Shown piece by piece: positions 8,062-17,892 of a stretch of 64,000 bases of DNA. The DNA is from Acidovorax sp. A1169. GTDB taxonomy: Bacteria; Pseudomonadota; Gammaproteobacteria; Burkholderiales; Burkholderiaceae_C. Position 1 is the first letter of the stretch. Every line of letters starts with the position of its first letter. The position numbers and the translations under genes are program-made. The notes beneath the pieces were generated by a model. It was given only the letters and a program-made list of their open reading frames with translations, did no database searches and had not been told where the DNA came from. The stretch lies in the NCBI RefSeq assembly GCF_030704685.1, contig NZ_JAUZDX010000011.1, positions 62,001 through 126,000 on the forward strand. The letters run 5' to 3'.

Positions 8062-8880
8062 TCAGCCGCCGGGCAGCGCGCCGCCCGGCGCCGGCCCGGC
8101 ATTCATGGTCAGCGCATCGCTGCGGTCCTTGAGGCCTATGCCCGTGAGCGCGAGGCGCCGGGCCTCGGTGCACAGCCACGACAGGCGCGCGGCGGCCGCC
8201 GCTGGTGCCAGCCCCTCGGGCCGCACATTGGAGATGCAGTTGCGCTGTGCGTCGCTGCAGCCCACCTGCGGGTGCCAGGTGAGGTAGATGCCCAGGCTGT
8301 CGGGCGAGCTCAGGCCCGGGCGTTCGCCGATCAGCACCGCCACCATGCGTGCACCCAGCAGGGCACCCACCTCGTCGCCCAGGGCCACGCGCGCCTGCGT
8401 GGCAACGACCACCGGGCCGATGCGCCAGCCCGGCGGTGCCGTCTGCACGATGGCCTGCGCCAGCGGCACGGCATGGCGTTCGATGGCCAGGGACGAGAGC
8501 CCGTCGGCCACCACCAGCAGCAGGTCGCAGCCGGCATCCGGCGCATCTGCATCCCCCAGGCTGCGCAGCCGCGCGGCATCGGCATCGCACAGGCGCCGGC
8601 CCAAGTCGGGGCGCAGCAGGTAGGTGGCGCGGTCGGGCGCCGCGCTGGCCACCCGCAAGGTGGTGCAGCCCAGGTCCGTGAGCTGCGCGGCCAGTGCATC
8701 GGCATCGAGCTGCAGGTGCACGGCATCGCGCGCCTGGGCATGGGCCAGGCCAAAGTCCAGCAGCGCGCGCGTGGGGATGGCCGTGCCCGCACGGCCCAGG
8801 GCCAGCCGGGCGGCGGTGTGGGCGCGCAGGTCGTCCCAGGGGTCGGGGGCCGGGCCGTTGAACGAAGCTGGATCGGTCAT
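8062..8880 (-). CDS. eutC: Ethanolamine ammonia-lyase small subunit
   Basis: EutC is the light chain of adenosylcobalamin-dependent ethanolamine ammonia-lyase, which yields acetaldehyde and ammonia. The 272-residue product starts with DPWDDLRAHTAARLALGRAG and contains LDFGLAHAQARDAV, LLVVADGLSS, RMVAVLIGERPGLSSPDSLG and a C-terminal CISNVRPEGL, all recognisable family segments. Its ATG overlaps the eutB stop (ATGA), so the subunits are made together. No reactivase (eutA), permease or microcompartment shell gene lies nearby. Confidence 0.9.
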   Translation of the reverse strand: MTDPASFNGPAPDPWDDLRAHTAARLALGRAGTAIPTRALLDFGLAHAQARDAVHLQLDADALAAQLTDLGCTTLRVASAAPDRATYLLRPDLGRRLCDADAARLRSLGDADAPDAGCDLLLVVADGLSSLAIERHAVPLAQAIVQTAPPGWRIGPVVVATQARVALGDEVGALLGARMVAVLIGERPGLSSPDSLGIYLTWHPQVGCSDAQRNCISNVRPEGLAPAAAAARLSWLCTEARRLALTGIGLKDRSDALTMNAGPAPGGALPGG

Positions 8881-10271
8881 GCCCGCATGCCGATCTGCCG
8901 CAGTTGCGCAATCGCTGCCTGCTGTTGCGCGGCGGGCAGCAGGCGGCCCGCGCCATCGGCCAGGTGCATGCCTTGCAGCCAGGCCTCGAACTCGGGGGCG
9001 CGCTTGAGGCCCAGCACCTCGCGCAGGTACAGCGCGTCATGGAAGGAGGTACTCTGGTAGTTGAGCATGATGTCGTCGGCCCCCGGCACGCCCATGATGA
9101 AGGTCAGGCCTGCCACGCCCAGCAGCGTCATCAGCGTGTCCATGTCGTCCGAATCGGCCTCGGCATGGTTGGTGTAGCAGACGTCGCAGCCCAGCGGCAC
9201 GCCCAGCAGCTTGCCGCAGAAATGGTCTTCCAGGCCTGCGCGGATGATCTGCTTGCCGTCGTACAGGTACTCCGGCCCGATGAAACCGACCACCGTGTTG
9301 GTGAGCAGCGGCGAGAACGCGCGCGCCACGCCGTAGGCCCGCGCCTCGCAGGTCTGCTGGTCCACGCCGTGGTGGGCGTTGGCCGACAGGGCGCTGCCCT
9401 GGCCGGTCTCGAAGTACATCACGTTGTCGCCCAGCGTGCCGCGCTTGAGGGACAGGGCCGCCTCGCGCGCCTCGCGCAGCAGCGCCAGGCTGACGCCGAA
9501 GCCGGCGTTGGCCTTCTCGGTGCCCGCGATGGACTGGAACACCAGGTCCACCGGCGCACCCTGCTCGATCATCTGCACGGTGTTGGTCAAATGCGTGAGC
9601 ACACACGATTGCGTGGGGATCTGCAGCTTGGTGATGACTTCGTCCAGCATGTGCACCAGGCCGGTGAGGGCGGCGATGCTGTCCGTGGCCGGGTTGATGC
9701 CGATCACCGCGTCCCCGGCGCCATAGAGCAGGCCGTCGACCATGGAAGCCGCGATGCCGCGCAGATCGTCGGTCGGGTGGTTGGGCTGCAGGCGCACGGC
9801 CAGGTGGCCCGGCAGGCCGATGGTGTTGCGAAAGCGCGTGGTCACCTGGCATTTGCGGGCCACGGCCACCAGGTCCTGGTTGCGCATGAGCTTGCTCACG
9901 GCGGCGGCCATCTCGGGGGTGAGGCCGCGCGCCACGGCGACAAGCGCTGCCGTATCGGTCGCCAGCAGCCAGTCGCGCAGGCCGCCCACGGTGAGGTGGG
10001 CGATTGGCGCAAACGCCGCCGCGTCGTGCGTGTCGATGATCAGGCGAGTGACCTCGTCGCTCTCATAGGGCACCAGCGTTTCGTTCAGGAAGCGTGTCAG
10101 CGGCAGATCCGCCAAGCACATGCGCGCGGCCATGCGCTCCACAGCCGAGCCGGCCGCGATGCCGGCCAGCGTGTCTCCGGATCGCGCAGGCGTGGCCTTG
10201 GCCATCACCTTGCGCAGATCGTCGAACAGCCAGCGGTGGCCATGGATGGTGTGGTGGTAGGTCGCCGACAT
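8877..10271 (-). CDS. eutB: Ethanolamine ammonia-lyase large subunit
   Basis: This is the catalytic TIM-barrel subunit, 464 residues, close to the usual 450-465. Family segments include RSGDTLAGIAAGSAVERMAA, the YESDEVTRLIID stretch, VGFIGPEYLYDGKQI, and the C-terminal MGVPGADDIMLNYQSTSFHD. ATG 10271 aligns with the start of known EutB (MSATYHHTIHGHRWLFDDL); a longer frame begins at 10331 but adds unrelated residues. I see no good Shine-Dalgarno before 10271 on this strand. It is divergently transcribed from the TauD-like operon. No cobalamin riboswitch fits the 190-base gap. Confidence 0.93.
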   Translation of the reverse strand: MSATYHHTIHGHRWLFDDLRKVMAKATPARSGDTLAGIAAGSAVERMAARMCLADLPLTRFLNETLVPYESDEVTRLIIDTHDAAAFAPIAHLTVGGLRDWLLATDTAALVAVARGLTPEMAAAVSKLMRNQDLVAVARKCQVTTRFRNTIGLPGHLAVRLQPNHPTDDLRGIAASMVDGLLYGAGDAVIGINPATDSIAALTGLVHMLDEVITKLQIPTQSCVLTHLTNTVQMIEQGAPVDLVFQSIAGTEKANAGFGVSLALLREAREAALSLKRGTLGDNVMYFETGQGSALSANAHHGVDQQTCEARAYGVARAFSPLLTNTVVGFIGPEYLYDGKQIIRAGLEDHFCGKLLGVPLGCDVCYTNHAEADSDDMDTLMTLLGVAGLTFIMGVPGADDIMLNYQSTSFHDALYLREVLGLKRAPEFEAWLQGMHLADGAGRLLPAAQQQAAIAQLRQIGMRA

Positions 10272-10461
10272 CGGTAAGGAGGTGGATGGGCCGTGGGCAA
10301 TGATGGCATGCCCTTGCAAGCGATGTGCCACCCGTGAAAAACACGGCCTTAGCTGTTTTTGTTGTTAATAACTGAGAAAACATTCGTTCCCAGAATAAGC
10401 TGCGCAACCTAGAGTGAAGGCATCAGGGCATATGGCCCCAAAAGATTCCCACGAGGACCCT

Positions 10462-11397
10462 ATGTCGGCTGTTCTGTCACCTGCTTCCATTCCCCCGTCC
10501 GCACTAGCCTCTGGCGACGCACCGCCTCAAGGCCTGGTGATCCGCCCCGTGGCAGGCGCCGCCGGCCCGCTGGGCGCTGAGGTGCTGGGCCTGGACCTGG
10601 ACCTGGCGCGCCCGCTGGGCCGCGAGGACTTCGCTCGCATCCACCGCGCGCACCTCGACCACCACGTGCTGGTGTTCCGCGACCAGCGCATCACGCCGCG
10701 CCAGCACATCGATTTCAGCCGCCTGTTCGGGCCGCTGCAGATCCACGTGCTCAAGAACTTCCAGCTCGCGGACCATCCCGAAATCCTGATCGTCTCCAAC
10801 ATCAAGGACGCCGCTGGCCAGCCCATTGGCCTGGGCGATGCGGGCCACTACTGGCATTCGGACCTGTCGTACAAGGACAAGCCCAGCCTGGGCTCGCTGC
10901 TGCACGCGCAGGAACTGCCAGGCGAGGGCGGCGACACCCTGTTCGCCGATCAGCATGCCGCCTACGACGCACTGCCCGAGGCGCTCAAGGCGCGTATCGC
11001 GCCGCTCAAGGCCGAGCACAGCTACCTGGCCAAGTACGAGGAACTGCGCGCCCGCAGCCCCTGGCGCCCGAAGCTCACGCAGGCGCAGATCGACGAGGTG
11101 GCGCCTTCCATCCACCCCGTGGTGCGCACCCACCCCGAAACGGGCCGCAAGGCACTGTTCGTGAGCGAGCACTTCACCACGCGCATCGTCGGCCTGCCCG
11201 AGGACGAGAGCCAGGCCCTGCTGGCCGAGCTGTTCGCCGCCAGCGTGCGCCCCGAGTTCACCTTGCGCCACCAGTGGCAGCCGCACGACCTGGTGTTCTG
11301 GGACAACCGCTCGGTCACGCACCTGGCTGCGGGGACGCCGGATACCGAGCGCCGCAAGCTGTATCGGACAACGATCGAGGGTGATCGCCCGTTCTGA
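10462..11397 (+). CDS. TauD/TfdA-family Fe(II)/2-oxoglutarate dioxygenase
   Basis: The enzyme hydroxylates a small organic substrate with O2 and 2-oxoglutarate. The 311-residue product has the iron-binding HxD in HYWHSDLS (His132 and Asp134), a distal His in DNRSVTHLAAGT and the 2-oxoglutarate Arg in RKLYRTTIEG. ATG 10462 follows GAGG; an upstream frame from 10414 was rejected. It leads an operon with an ABC importer of the sulfonate/taurine type, so release of sulfite from an imported sulfonate is plausible. TauD-like folds also act on herbicides and other acids, so the substrate stays open. Confidence 0.85.
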   Translation: MSAVLSPASIPPSALASGDAPPQGLVIRPVAGAAGPLGAEVLGLDLDLARPLGREDFARIHRAHLDHHVLVFRDQRITPRQHIDFSRLFGPLQIHVLKNFQLADHPEILIVSNIKDAAGQPIGLGDAGHYWHSDLSYKDKPSLGSLLHAQELPGEGGDTLFADQHAAYDALPEALKARIAPLKAEHSYLAKYEELRARSPWRPKLTQAQIDEVAPSIHPVVRTHPETGRKALFVSEHFTTRIVGLPEDESQALLAELFAASVRPEFTLRHQWQPHDLVFWDNRSVTHLAAGTPDTERRKLYRTTIEGDRPF

Positions 11398-11455
11398 TCG
11401 GCCCCTCTCAGTTTTGTCCCCTTCCTTTTTCTTGACCGCACAGGACTCCTTGACC

Positions 11456-12496
11456 ATGTTCCAGACCAACCGCCGCCGCATCGTGCGCAAAACCATCGCC
11501 GCCCTGGCCACCGCCGGGCTGCTGGCTGGAGGGCTGGGCTTGACCACCAGCGTTCACGCAGCCGAGGGCCAACTGCGCATTGCGCAGCAGTTCGGCATCG
11601 TCTACCTGCTGCTCAACGTGGCGCAGGAGAACAAGCTCATCGAGAAGCACGGCAAGGCCGCGGGCGTGGACATCAAGGTCGAGTTTCTGCAGCTCTCGGG
11701 TGGCTCGGCCGTCAACGATGCGCTGCTGTCGGGCAACATCGACATCGCCGGTGCCGGCGTGGGGCCGCTGTTCACGCTGTGGGACCGCACCAAGGGCCGC
11801 CAGAACGTCAAGGGCGTGGCCTCGCTGGGCAACTTCCCGTACTACCTGGTGAGCAACAACCCGGCTGTGAAGACCATTGCCGACTTCACCGACAAGGACC
11901 GCATCGCGCTGCCAGCCGTCGGTGTGTCGGTGCAGTCGCGCGTACTGCAGATGGCCTCGGCCAAGCTCTGGGGCGAAAAGGAGTTCAACCGCCTGGACAA
12001 GAACCAGGTGGCCCTGCCGCACCCCGATGCGGCGGCGGCCATCATCAAGGGCGGCACCGAGATCACGGGCCACTTCGGCAACCCGCCCTTCCAGGAGCAG
12101 GAACTGGCCGGCAACCCCAAGGCGAAGATCGTGCTCAACTCGTATGACGTGCTGGGCGGCCCGGCATCGGCCACCGTGCTCTATGCCACCGAGAAATACC
12201 GCAGCGAGAGCCCCAAGACCTACAAGGCCTTCGTCGATGCACTCGACGAAGCCGCGAAATTCGTTGCCGCCAACCCCGAGAAGGCGGCCGACATCTACCT
12301 CAAGGTGACTGGTGGCAACACCGACCGCGCGCTGCTGCTCAAGATCATCCAGAACCCCGAGGTGCAGTTCAAGGTGCGCCCGGAGAACACGTTGGGCATG
12401 GGCCAGTTCCTGCACCGCGTGGGCGCCATCAAGAACCAGCCGACCGCGCTCAAGGACTATTTCTTTGAAGACGCCCTCACGGCGTCGGGCAACTGA
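11456..12496 (+). CDS. Periplasmic binding protein of a sulfonate/taurine-type ABC importer
   Basis: The product (346 residues) starts with a basic stretch (NRRRIVRK), a hydrophobic core and a probable cleavage after SVHA, so it is exported; the Arg pair resembles a Tat signal but could be Sec. The mature part has the SsuA/TauA/NMT1 pattern: [18 protein letters not shown], then [28 protein letters not shown] 11456 has AGGA about ten bases upstream. It lies 58 bases after the dioxygenase gene and nine bases before the ATPase gene. Confidence 0.85.
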   Translation: MFQTNRRRIVRKTIAALATAGLLAGGLGLTTSVHAAEGQLRIAQQFGIVYLLLNVAQENKLIEKHGKAAGVDIKVEFLQLSGGSAVNDALLSGNIDIAGAGVGPLFTLWDRTKGRQNVKGVASLGNFPYYLVSNNPAVKTIADFTDKDRIALPAVGVSVQSRVLQMASAKLWGEKEFNRLDKNQVALPHPDAAAAIIKGGTEITGHFGNPPFQEQELAGNPKAKIVLNSYDVLGGPASATVLYATEKYRSESPKTYKAFVDALDEAAKFVAANPEKAADIYLKVTGGNTDRALLLKIIQNPEVQFKVRPENTLGMGQFLHRVGAIKNQPTALKDYFFEDALTASGN

Positions 12497-12504
12497 GCTT
12501 CGGC

Positions 12505-13527
12505 ATGAGCGAGCACATCATCCGGATGGGCCCCTTCTCGCCGCCGCTGCAGAGCGAGCGTGCGGCGCTGCAGGACGACGAGGCGCGGGCCCTGGGTGCT
12601 CCAGCCGCTGGTGGTGACACTTCTGCGGTGCCAGCCAATCATGCTGCCGCCATGCTGCAGGTGCAGGGCGTGAGCATCGACTACCGCACGCGCGAGCGCG
12701 TGGTGCGCGCCACGCACCGCGTGGGCTTCGACGTGCATGCGGGCGACCGCTTCGTGCTGCTCGGTGCCTCGGGCTGCGGCAAGTCCACCTTGCTCAAGTC
12801 GATTGCCGGTTTCATCGCACCGAGCGAAGGGCAGATCCTGCTGAACGGCCGCGCCGTCACGCGGCCCGGGCCCGACCGGGTGGTGGTGTTCCAGGAGTTC
12901 GACCAGTTGCCGCCCTGGAAGACGGTGCGCGACAACGTGATGTTCCCGCTCCTGGCCTCACGCAGCGTGGGCCGCAGTGAGGCCGCCGAGCGCGCGGCGC
13001 TCTACATCGACAAGGTGGGGCTGACAAAGTTTGCCGATGTGCACCCGCACCAGCTGTCGGGTGGCATGAAGCAGCGCGTGGCCATTGCGCGTGCGCTGGC
13101 CATGCAGCCCCAGGTGCTGCTGATGGACGAGCCCTTTGCCGCGCTCGACGCCCTCACGCGCCGGCGCATGCAGGAGGAGTTGCTTTCGCTGTGGGACGAG
13201 TTTCGCTTCACGCTGATCTTCGTCACCCACTCCATCGAAGAGGCGCTGGTGGTGGGCAACCGCATCGCCATCCTCTCGCCGCATCCGGGGCGGCTGCGCG
13301 CCGAGCTCAACAGCCACCAGTTCGGGCTGCACAGCCTGGGCGGTGCTGAGTTCCAGGCCACGGCGCAGCGCATCCACCGCCTGCTGTTCGACGAACCCGC
13401 CGCCGGTGCCGTGCCGGGCTCGGTGCAGGCCGACGCCGAAGCCCTGGCGCCAGGCCGCCGCAATGGCGTGCCGCTCATCTTCCCACCGCGGCCTGCGGGT
13501 TCGCTGCCTTTCCAGATTTCCGTATGA
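12505..13527 (+). CDS. ATP-binding protein of the sulfonate/taurine-type importer
   Basis: This is an ABC ATPase of the SsuB/TauB/NrtD class: Walker [11 protein letters not shown]-loop [14 protein letters not shown], signature [15 protein letters not shown], Walker [16 protein letters not shown] and switch THSIEEA. It has 340 residues, longer than the usual 250-270 because of about 50 extra N-terminal residues before [11 protein letters not shown] and a C-terminal extension. An internal ATG near 12652 would give a conventional protein, but ATG 12505 follows closely on the previous stop. The stop overlaps the permease ATG. Confidence 0.85.
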   Translation: MSEHIIRMGPFSPPLQSERAALQDDEARALGAPAAGGDTSAVPANHAAAMLQVQGVSIDYRTRERVVRATHRVGFDVHAGDRFVLLGASGCGKSTLLKSIAGFIAPSEGQILLNGRAVTRPGPDRVVVFQEFDQLPPWKTVRDNVMFPLLASRSVGRSEAAERAALYIDKVGLTKFADVHPHQLSGGMKQRVAIARALAMQPQVLLMDEPFAALDALTRRRMQEELLSLWDEFRFTLIFVTHSIEEALVVGNRIAILSPHPGRLRAELNSHQFGLHSLGGAEFQATAQRIHRLLFDEPAAGAVPGSVQADAEALAPGRRNGVPLIFPPRPAGSLPFQISV

Positions 13528-14399
13528 GCGCCTCCCTGCTGACCCCTCCCGTGCGCCCCGAGTTCGAGCGCAGCCTGGAGCCGCTGGGCGGCATCGCGCC
13601 AGTGCAACCCTTGCCGCTGGCCGCTCGCATCTGGCAACAGGCATGGCTGCGCAAGCTCGTGATCCTGGCGGTGCTGGCCGTGCTGTGGGAGGTGGTGGCC
13701 CGTTGGCAGGACAACGACCTGCTGCTGCCCACCTTTTTGCAGACCGCCAAGGCGCTGGTGGAGGGGCTGGCCTCGGGCGAGCTGGTCGCCAAGACGGCGA
13801 TTTCGCTGTCGGTGCTGCTCAAGGGTTACCTTGCCGGCATCTTCGGGGCCTTCGTGCTCACCACGCTGGCCGTGTCCACCCAGTTCGGACGCGACCTGCT
13901 GTCCACGCTGACCTCCATGTTCAACCCGCTGCCGGCCATCGCGCTGCTGCCGCTGGCGCTGCTGTGGTTTGGCCTGGGCCAGGGCAGCCTGGTTTTCGTG
14001 CTGATCCATTCGGTGCTGTGGCCGCTGGCGCTCAACACCTACGCGGGCTTTCAGTCGGTGCCCGAGACGCTGCGCATGGCCGGGCGCAACTATGGCCTCA
14101 CCGGCATCCGCTACGTGCTGCAGATTCTGGTGCCCGCCGCGTTGCCGTCCATCCTGTCGGGCCTGAAGATCGGCTGGGCCTTTGCCTGGCGCACGCTGAT
14201 CGCGGCCGAACTGGTGTTCGGCGCGTCGTCGGGCAAGGGAGGGCTGGGCTGGTACATCTTCCAGAACCGCAACGAGCTCTATACCGACAAGGTGTTTGCG
14301 GGGCTGGTGCTGGTGATCCTGATCGGCCTGGCGGTGGAGAGCCTGGGCTTTCATACGCTCGAACGCCTGACCGTGCGCCGCTGGGGTGTACAGCGCTGA
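13524..14399 (+). CDS. Permease of the sulfonate/taurine-type importer
   Basis: This inner-membrane subunit (291 residues) has about six hydrophobic segments and the cytoplasmic coupling loop characteristic of importers ([21 protein letters not shown], followed by [23 protein letters not shown]). It belongs with SsuC/TauC-type proteins. Its ATG overlaps the ATPase stop (ATGA), so the two are co-translated. With the dioxygenase and binding protein it completes a four-gene operon in the order dioxygenase, binding protein, ATPase, permease. Confidence 0.87.
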   Translation: MSASLLTPPVRPEFERSLEPLGGIAPVQPLPLAARIWQQAWLRKLVILAVLAVLWEVVARWQDNDLLLPTFLQTAKALVEGLASGELVAKTAISLSVLLKGYLAGIFGAFVLTTLAVSTQFGRDLLSTLTSMFNPLPAIALLPLALLWFGLGQGSLVFVLIHSVLWPLALNTYAGFQSVPETLRMAGRNYGLTGIRYVLQILVPAALPSILSGLKIGWAFAWRTLIAAELVFGASSGKGGLGWYIFQNRNELYTDKVFAGLVLVILIGLAVESLGFHTLERLTVRRWGVQR

Positions 14400-14429
14400 A
14401 GTTAGCGCCGGCCACCCTACACTCGGGGC

Positions 14430-14624
14430 ATGATCCGCTGGTTCCTCGTCGTCTTTCTTGCGCTGATGTTCATCAGCTGGCTGTCGCCCATGCTGCGGCG
14501 CATAGGCTTCGGCAAGCTGCCTGGCGACCTGCGTTTCCGGTGGCGGGGACGTGAGTGGGACATACCCCTTGCATCCACCCTGCTGCTGAGCTTTGTTGCC
14601 AGCATGATTGCCAAATTCGTTTGA
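14430..14624 (+). CDS. Small DUF2905 membrane protein
   Basis: The 64-residue protein has two hydrophobic helices: an N-terminal one (WFLVVFLALMFISWL) and a C-terminal one (STLLLSFVASMIAKF). They flank the conserved GKLPGDLRFRWRGREW segment, a hallmark of the DUF2905 family, whose function is unknown. It is only 30 bases downstream of the importer operon and converges on otsA with six bases between stops. Confidence 0.8.
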   Translation: MIRWFLVVFLALMFISWLSPMLRRIGFGKLPGDLRFRWRGREWDIPLASTLLLSFVASMIAKFV

Positions 14625-14630
14625 GCGCAG

Positions 14631-16010
14631 TCACTCCCCTGCCTCCTGCAGGGCTTGCAGGAAGGCCTTGCGCCACCAGTGCACGTCGTGCTCGCGGATG
14701 CGGGCCATGAGCTTCTGGTGCCGTGCCTGCCGCTCGGGCAACGGCATCTGCAGGGCATGCTGGATGCTGTCGGCCGTGCCCTGGGTGTCGTAGGGGTTCA
14801 CCAGCAGGGCTTCCTTGAGCTGTTCGGCCGCGCCCGCAAAGCGCGAGAGCACCAGCACGCCGGGGTTCTCGGGGTCCTGCGCGACCACGTATTCCTTGGC
14901 CACGAGGTTCATGCCGTCGCGCAGCGGCGTCACCAGGCCCACGGCTGCGGCGCGGCACAAGCCGGGCACGCGCTTGCGCGCTACCGTGCGGTGGATGTAG
15001 CGCACCGGCATCCAGTCGAGCTCGCCGTAGTCGCCATTGACCGAGCCGCACAGGCCTTCGAGCTCCTGGCGCAAGTCCGAATAGGCGTGCACGTCGTCGC
15101 GCGAAGGCGAGGCGATCATGATCATCGTGGCGCTGTTGCGGTTCTCGGGGTAGCGGTCCAGCAGTTCGCGGTAGGCGCGAACGCGGTGCGGTATGCCCTT
15201 GGAGTAGTCGAGCCGGTCGATGCCCAGAAGCAGCCGCCGGCGCGAGTATTCGTCGCGTATGTTCTCGTAGGTTTCCACGGCGTCGGGTGCCTGCGCGAGG
15301 CGCGTGAACTCATCCACATCGATGCCGATGGGGAAGGCCTTGACCTGCACCGTGGCGCCAAAGGCGCGCAGGCGCTGGGCATCCACCTCCTCGGCGCTGC
15401 CCTCGCTGCGCACGTAGCGCGTGAAGTGCGACACGTCGGCCTCGCTCTGCAGTCCCACCAGGTCGTAGGCGAACAGCGAACGCATCAACCACTCGTGCTG
15501 CGGTATCGCCGCCATGATCAGCGGCGGCGGCATGGGGATGTGCAGGAAGAAGCCGATGCGCTGGCGGCAACCCATGGCGCGCAACTCCGCTGCCAGCGGG
15601 ATCAGGTGGTAGTCGTGCACCCAGATGATGTCGTCGTCGCGCAATAGCGGCAGCAGCTTGCGCGCGAACATCTGGTTCACGCGGCGGTAGCCCGCGATGT
15701 AGCTGGCGTTGAAGTCGGCCAGGTCCAACCGGTAGTGGAACACCGGCCACAGCACGCTGTTGCTGTAGCCCTGGTAGTAGGCATCGTGGTCTTCGCGGCA
15801 CAGGTCCACGGTGGCCAGGGTCACGGCACCGGCGCTGCGGGTGTGCATCTCGCCCTCGCCAGGCGTGCCCCCCTCGACCACGGTCCCGCTCCAGCCGAAC
15901 CAGAGCCCTCCGGTCTGGTTCAGCGCTTCGCCCAGGGCGACGGCCAGCCCTCCGGCGGCGGGTTTGCGGGGATCGGCAAGGCGGTTGGAAATGACAACAA
16001 GACGGCTCAT
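14631..16010 (-). CDS. otsA: Trehalose-6-phosphate synthase
   Basis: This GT20 enzyme transfers glucose from UDP-glucose to glucose-6-phosphate. Recognisable segments are [12 protein letters not shown] at the start, GGLAVAL, WHYHL-type [41 protein letters not shown] and [14 protein letters not shown]. It has 459 residues from ATG 16010; a GTG one codon upstream is possible. It is the last gene of the otsB, GH15, otsA unit, after a 61-base gap. The product is a compatible solute made under osmotic or desiccation stress. Confidence 0.93.
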   Translation of the reverse strand: MSRLVVISNRLADPRKPAAGGLAVALGEALNQTGGLWFGWSGTVVEGGTPGEGEMHTRSAGAVTLATVDLCREDHDAYYQGYSNSVLWPVFHYRLDLADFNASYIAGYRRVNQMFARKLLPLLRDDDIIWVHDYHLIPLAAELRAMGCRQRIGFFLHIPMPPPLIMAAIPQHEWLMRSLFAYDLVGLQSEADVSHFTRYVRSEGSAEEVDAQRLRAFGATVQVKAFPIGIDVDEFTRLAQAPDAVETYENIRDEYSRRRLLLGIDRLDYSKGIPHRVRAYRELLDRYPENRNSATMIMIASPSRDDVHAYSDLRQELEGLCGSVNGDYGELDWMPVRYIHRTVARKRVPGLCRAAAVGLVTPLRDGMNLVAKEYVVAQDPENPGVLVLSRFAGAAEQLKEALLVNPYDTQGTADSIQHALQMPLPERQARHQKLMARIREHDVHWWRKAFLQALQEAGE

Positions 16011-16071
16011 CACCCGATGATCCGTGCAGATCGTCGGCGGACCCTGTCGGACAGGGCCGCGAACTGGTGCG

Positions 16072-17892
16072 TCAAATCACGCTGTCCCATGGGGCCGACA
16101 GGCGCACGGCGGCGTTGATCACGCCCACCATCGAGTAGGTCTGCGGGAAGTTGCCCCACATCTCCTGGGTCTCGGGGTGGGTGTCTTCCGAGAGCAGGCC
16201 CAGCGGGTTGCGCGCTGCCAGCATGGTCTCGAAGATGGCACGCGCCTCGTCCTTGCGGCCGATGCGCGCGAGCGCATCGATGCGCCAGAAGGTGCAGATG
16301 TTGAACGCCGTTTCGGGCTTGCCGAAGTCGTCGGCCGCTTCGTAGCGGCGCATGTAAGGACCATCGCACAGGCTCTTTTCCATGGCCTCCACCGTGCTCA
16401 CGAAGCGCGGGTCCCTGGGGTCGATCAGGCCGACCTCGGCCATCAGCAGCACGCTGGCGTCGAGCTCGTTGCCGCCAAAGCTCTCGGCAAAGGCCTGGCG
16501 CGATTCGCTCCACGACTTGGCGAGGATCTCCTCGCGCATGCGTTGGGCATGGCCGTGCCAGTAGGCGGCCCGGTCGGGCAGGCTGAGCGTGGTGGCGATC
16601 TTGGCCAGGCGGTCGCAGGCGGCCCAGCTCATGAGGGCCGAGGAGGTGTGCACCCGCGCCCGCGTGCGCAGCTCCCACATGCCGGCGTCGGGCTGGCCGT
16701 AGACGCGCACCGCGTTCTCGCCCACCTGTTCAAGCCGGGTGAATTCTCCCAGGCCCGCGCGGTGCAGCAGCCGGTGGTCGTGGAAGGCCTGGGCCGCACC
16801 CAGCACGATGTTGCCGTACACGTCGTGCTGGAAATGCTCGGCCGCCTGGTTGCCCACGCGCACCGGGCCCATGCCCCGGTAGCCGGCCAGCTGCGGCATC
16901 ATCGATTCGGGCAGCTCGCGCTCCAGGCCGATGCCGTACAGCGGCTGGATGTGGCCGCTGCCCGCATCCACCACCACGTTGCTTAGCCAGCGCAGGTAGT
17001 CCTCCATCGTGCCGACTTCGGAGATGCTGTTGAGCGCGCGCACCACGAAGAAGGCATCGCGCAGCCAGCAGTAGCGGTAGTCCCAGTTGCGCCCGCTGTG
17101 GGCCGATTCAGGGATGCTGGTGGTCATGGCAGCCACAATGGCGCCCGTGTCTTCGTACAGCGAGAGCTTGAGGGTAATGGCCGCGCGGATCACCGCGTCC
17201 TGCCACTCCAGCGGCACGGCCAGGGCCCGGCTCCAGCCGCGCCAGTAGGCGGTGGTCTCCTGCTCGAACAGGCGCGCCGTGTCGGCAATGCCATCGAGCA
17301 GGCTCTCGTCGGCACCCAGGATGAAGTTGTGCTCGCGCGTGAGTACGAAGGGCTGGCCCGAGAGCACATGCGACACCGGTGCGTCGGTGGACAGGCGCAG
17401 CGCCATGCTGCCGCCCACGTAGCGGATGTGGTTGCTGCCGCGCGTGATGTGCGGCTCGGTCTGCCCCCAGTCGTACTTCACCTTCACGGCCACGCGGATG
17501 CGCGGTGAGCCCTGGATGGGCCGCACCCGGCGCACCAGCGTCATGGGCCTGAAGTAGCGCGAGCGGCTGTAAAAGCGCGGTGCGAAGTCGGTGATCTCCA
17601 CCCCATGCCCCGACTTGTCGAACAGCTGCGTGCGCAGGATGGCGGTGTTGGGTTCGTACCACTGGTGGGCCGAGGCCATGTCCTCGATCTCGATGGCGAA
17701 GTGGCTGCCTTCGTCACCCGGCTGCAGCAGGGCGTTGAAGACCGGGTCGCCGTCAAAGCGCGGCAGGCAGCACCATACCATGCGCGCATGGTTGTCGATG
17801 AGGGCGCTGATGGCGCAATTGCCGATCATGCCCAGGTTGAGTGAGCCCTGCTGCGGGTCCACGGCGGAGGTGTTGGGGTGTTCGGTGGTCAT
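16072..17892 (-). CDS. GH15-family glucoamylase/trehalase-like glycoside hydrolase
   Basis: The 606-residue protein has the bacterial GH15 layout: an N-terminal beta domain starting LNLGMIGNCAISALID, then an alpha/alpha barrel with RNWDYRYCWLRDAFF, GNIVLGAAQAF, YMRRYEAADDFGKPETAFNICTF (split here: YMRRYEAADDFG and KPETAFNICTFW) and HPETQEMWGNFPQTYS. No signal peptide is seen, so it acts in the cytoplasm. Members hydrolyse alpha-glucans or trehalose. Its place between otsB and otsA suggests trehalose turnover, an inference. ATG 17892 overlaps the otsB stop; an open frame reading on through otsB is not coding. Confidence 0.85.
   Translation of the reverse strand: MTTEHPNTSAVDPQQGSLNLGMIGNCAISALIDNHARMVWCCLPRFDGDPVFNALLQPGDEGSHFAIEIEDMASAHQWYEPNTAILRTQLFDKSGHGVEITDFAPRFYSRSRYFRPMTLVRRVRPIQGSPRIRVAVKVKYDWGQTEPHITRGSNHIRYVGGSMALRLSTDAPVSHVLSGQPFVLTREHNFILGADESLLDGIADTARLFEQETTAYWRGWSRALAVPLEWQDAVIRAAITLKLSLYEDTGAIVAAMTTSIPESAHSGRNWDYRYCWLRDAFFVVRALNSISEVGTMEDYLRWLSNVVVDAGSGHIQPLYGIGLERELPESMMPQLAGYRGMGPVRVGNQAAEHFQHDVYGNIVLGAAQAFHDHRLLHRAGLGEFTRLEQVGENAVRVYGQPDAGMWELRTRARVHTSSALMSWAACDRLAKIATTLSLPDRAAYWHGHAQRMREEILAKSWSESRQAFAESFGGNELDASVLLMAEVGLIDPRDPRFVSTVEAMEKSLCDGPYMRRYEAADDFGKPETAFNICTFWRIDALARIGRKDEARAIFETMLAARNPLGLLSEDTHPETQEMWGNFPQTYSMVGVINAAVRLSAPWDSVI

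Noticed and set aside
10272-10461. Possible cobalamin riboswitch for eutBC
   Set aside because: The gap is only 190 bases, is shared with a divergent promoter, and shows no B12-box-like element or multi-helix layout.
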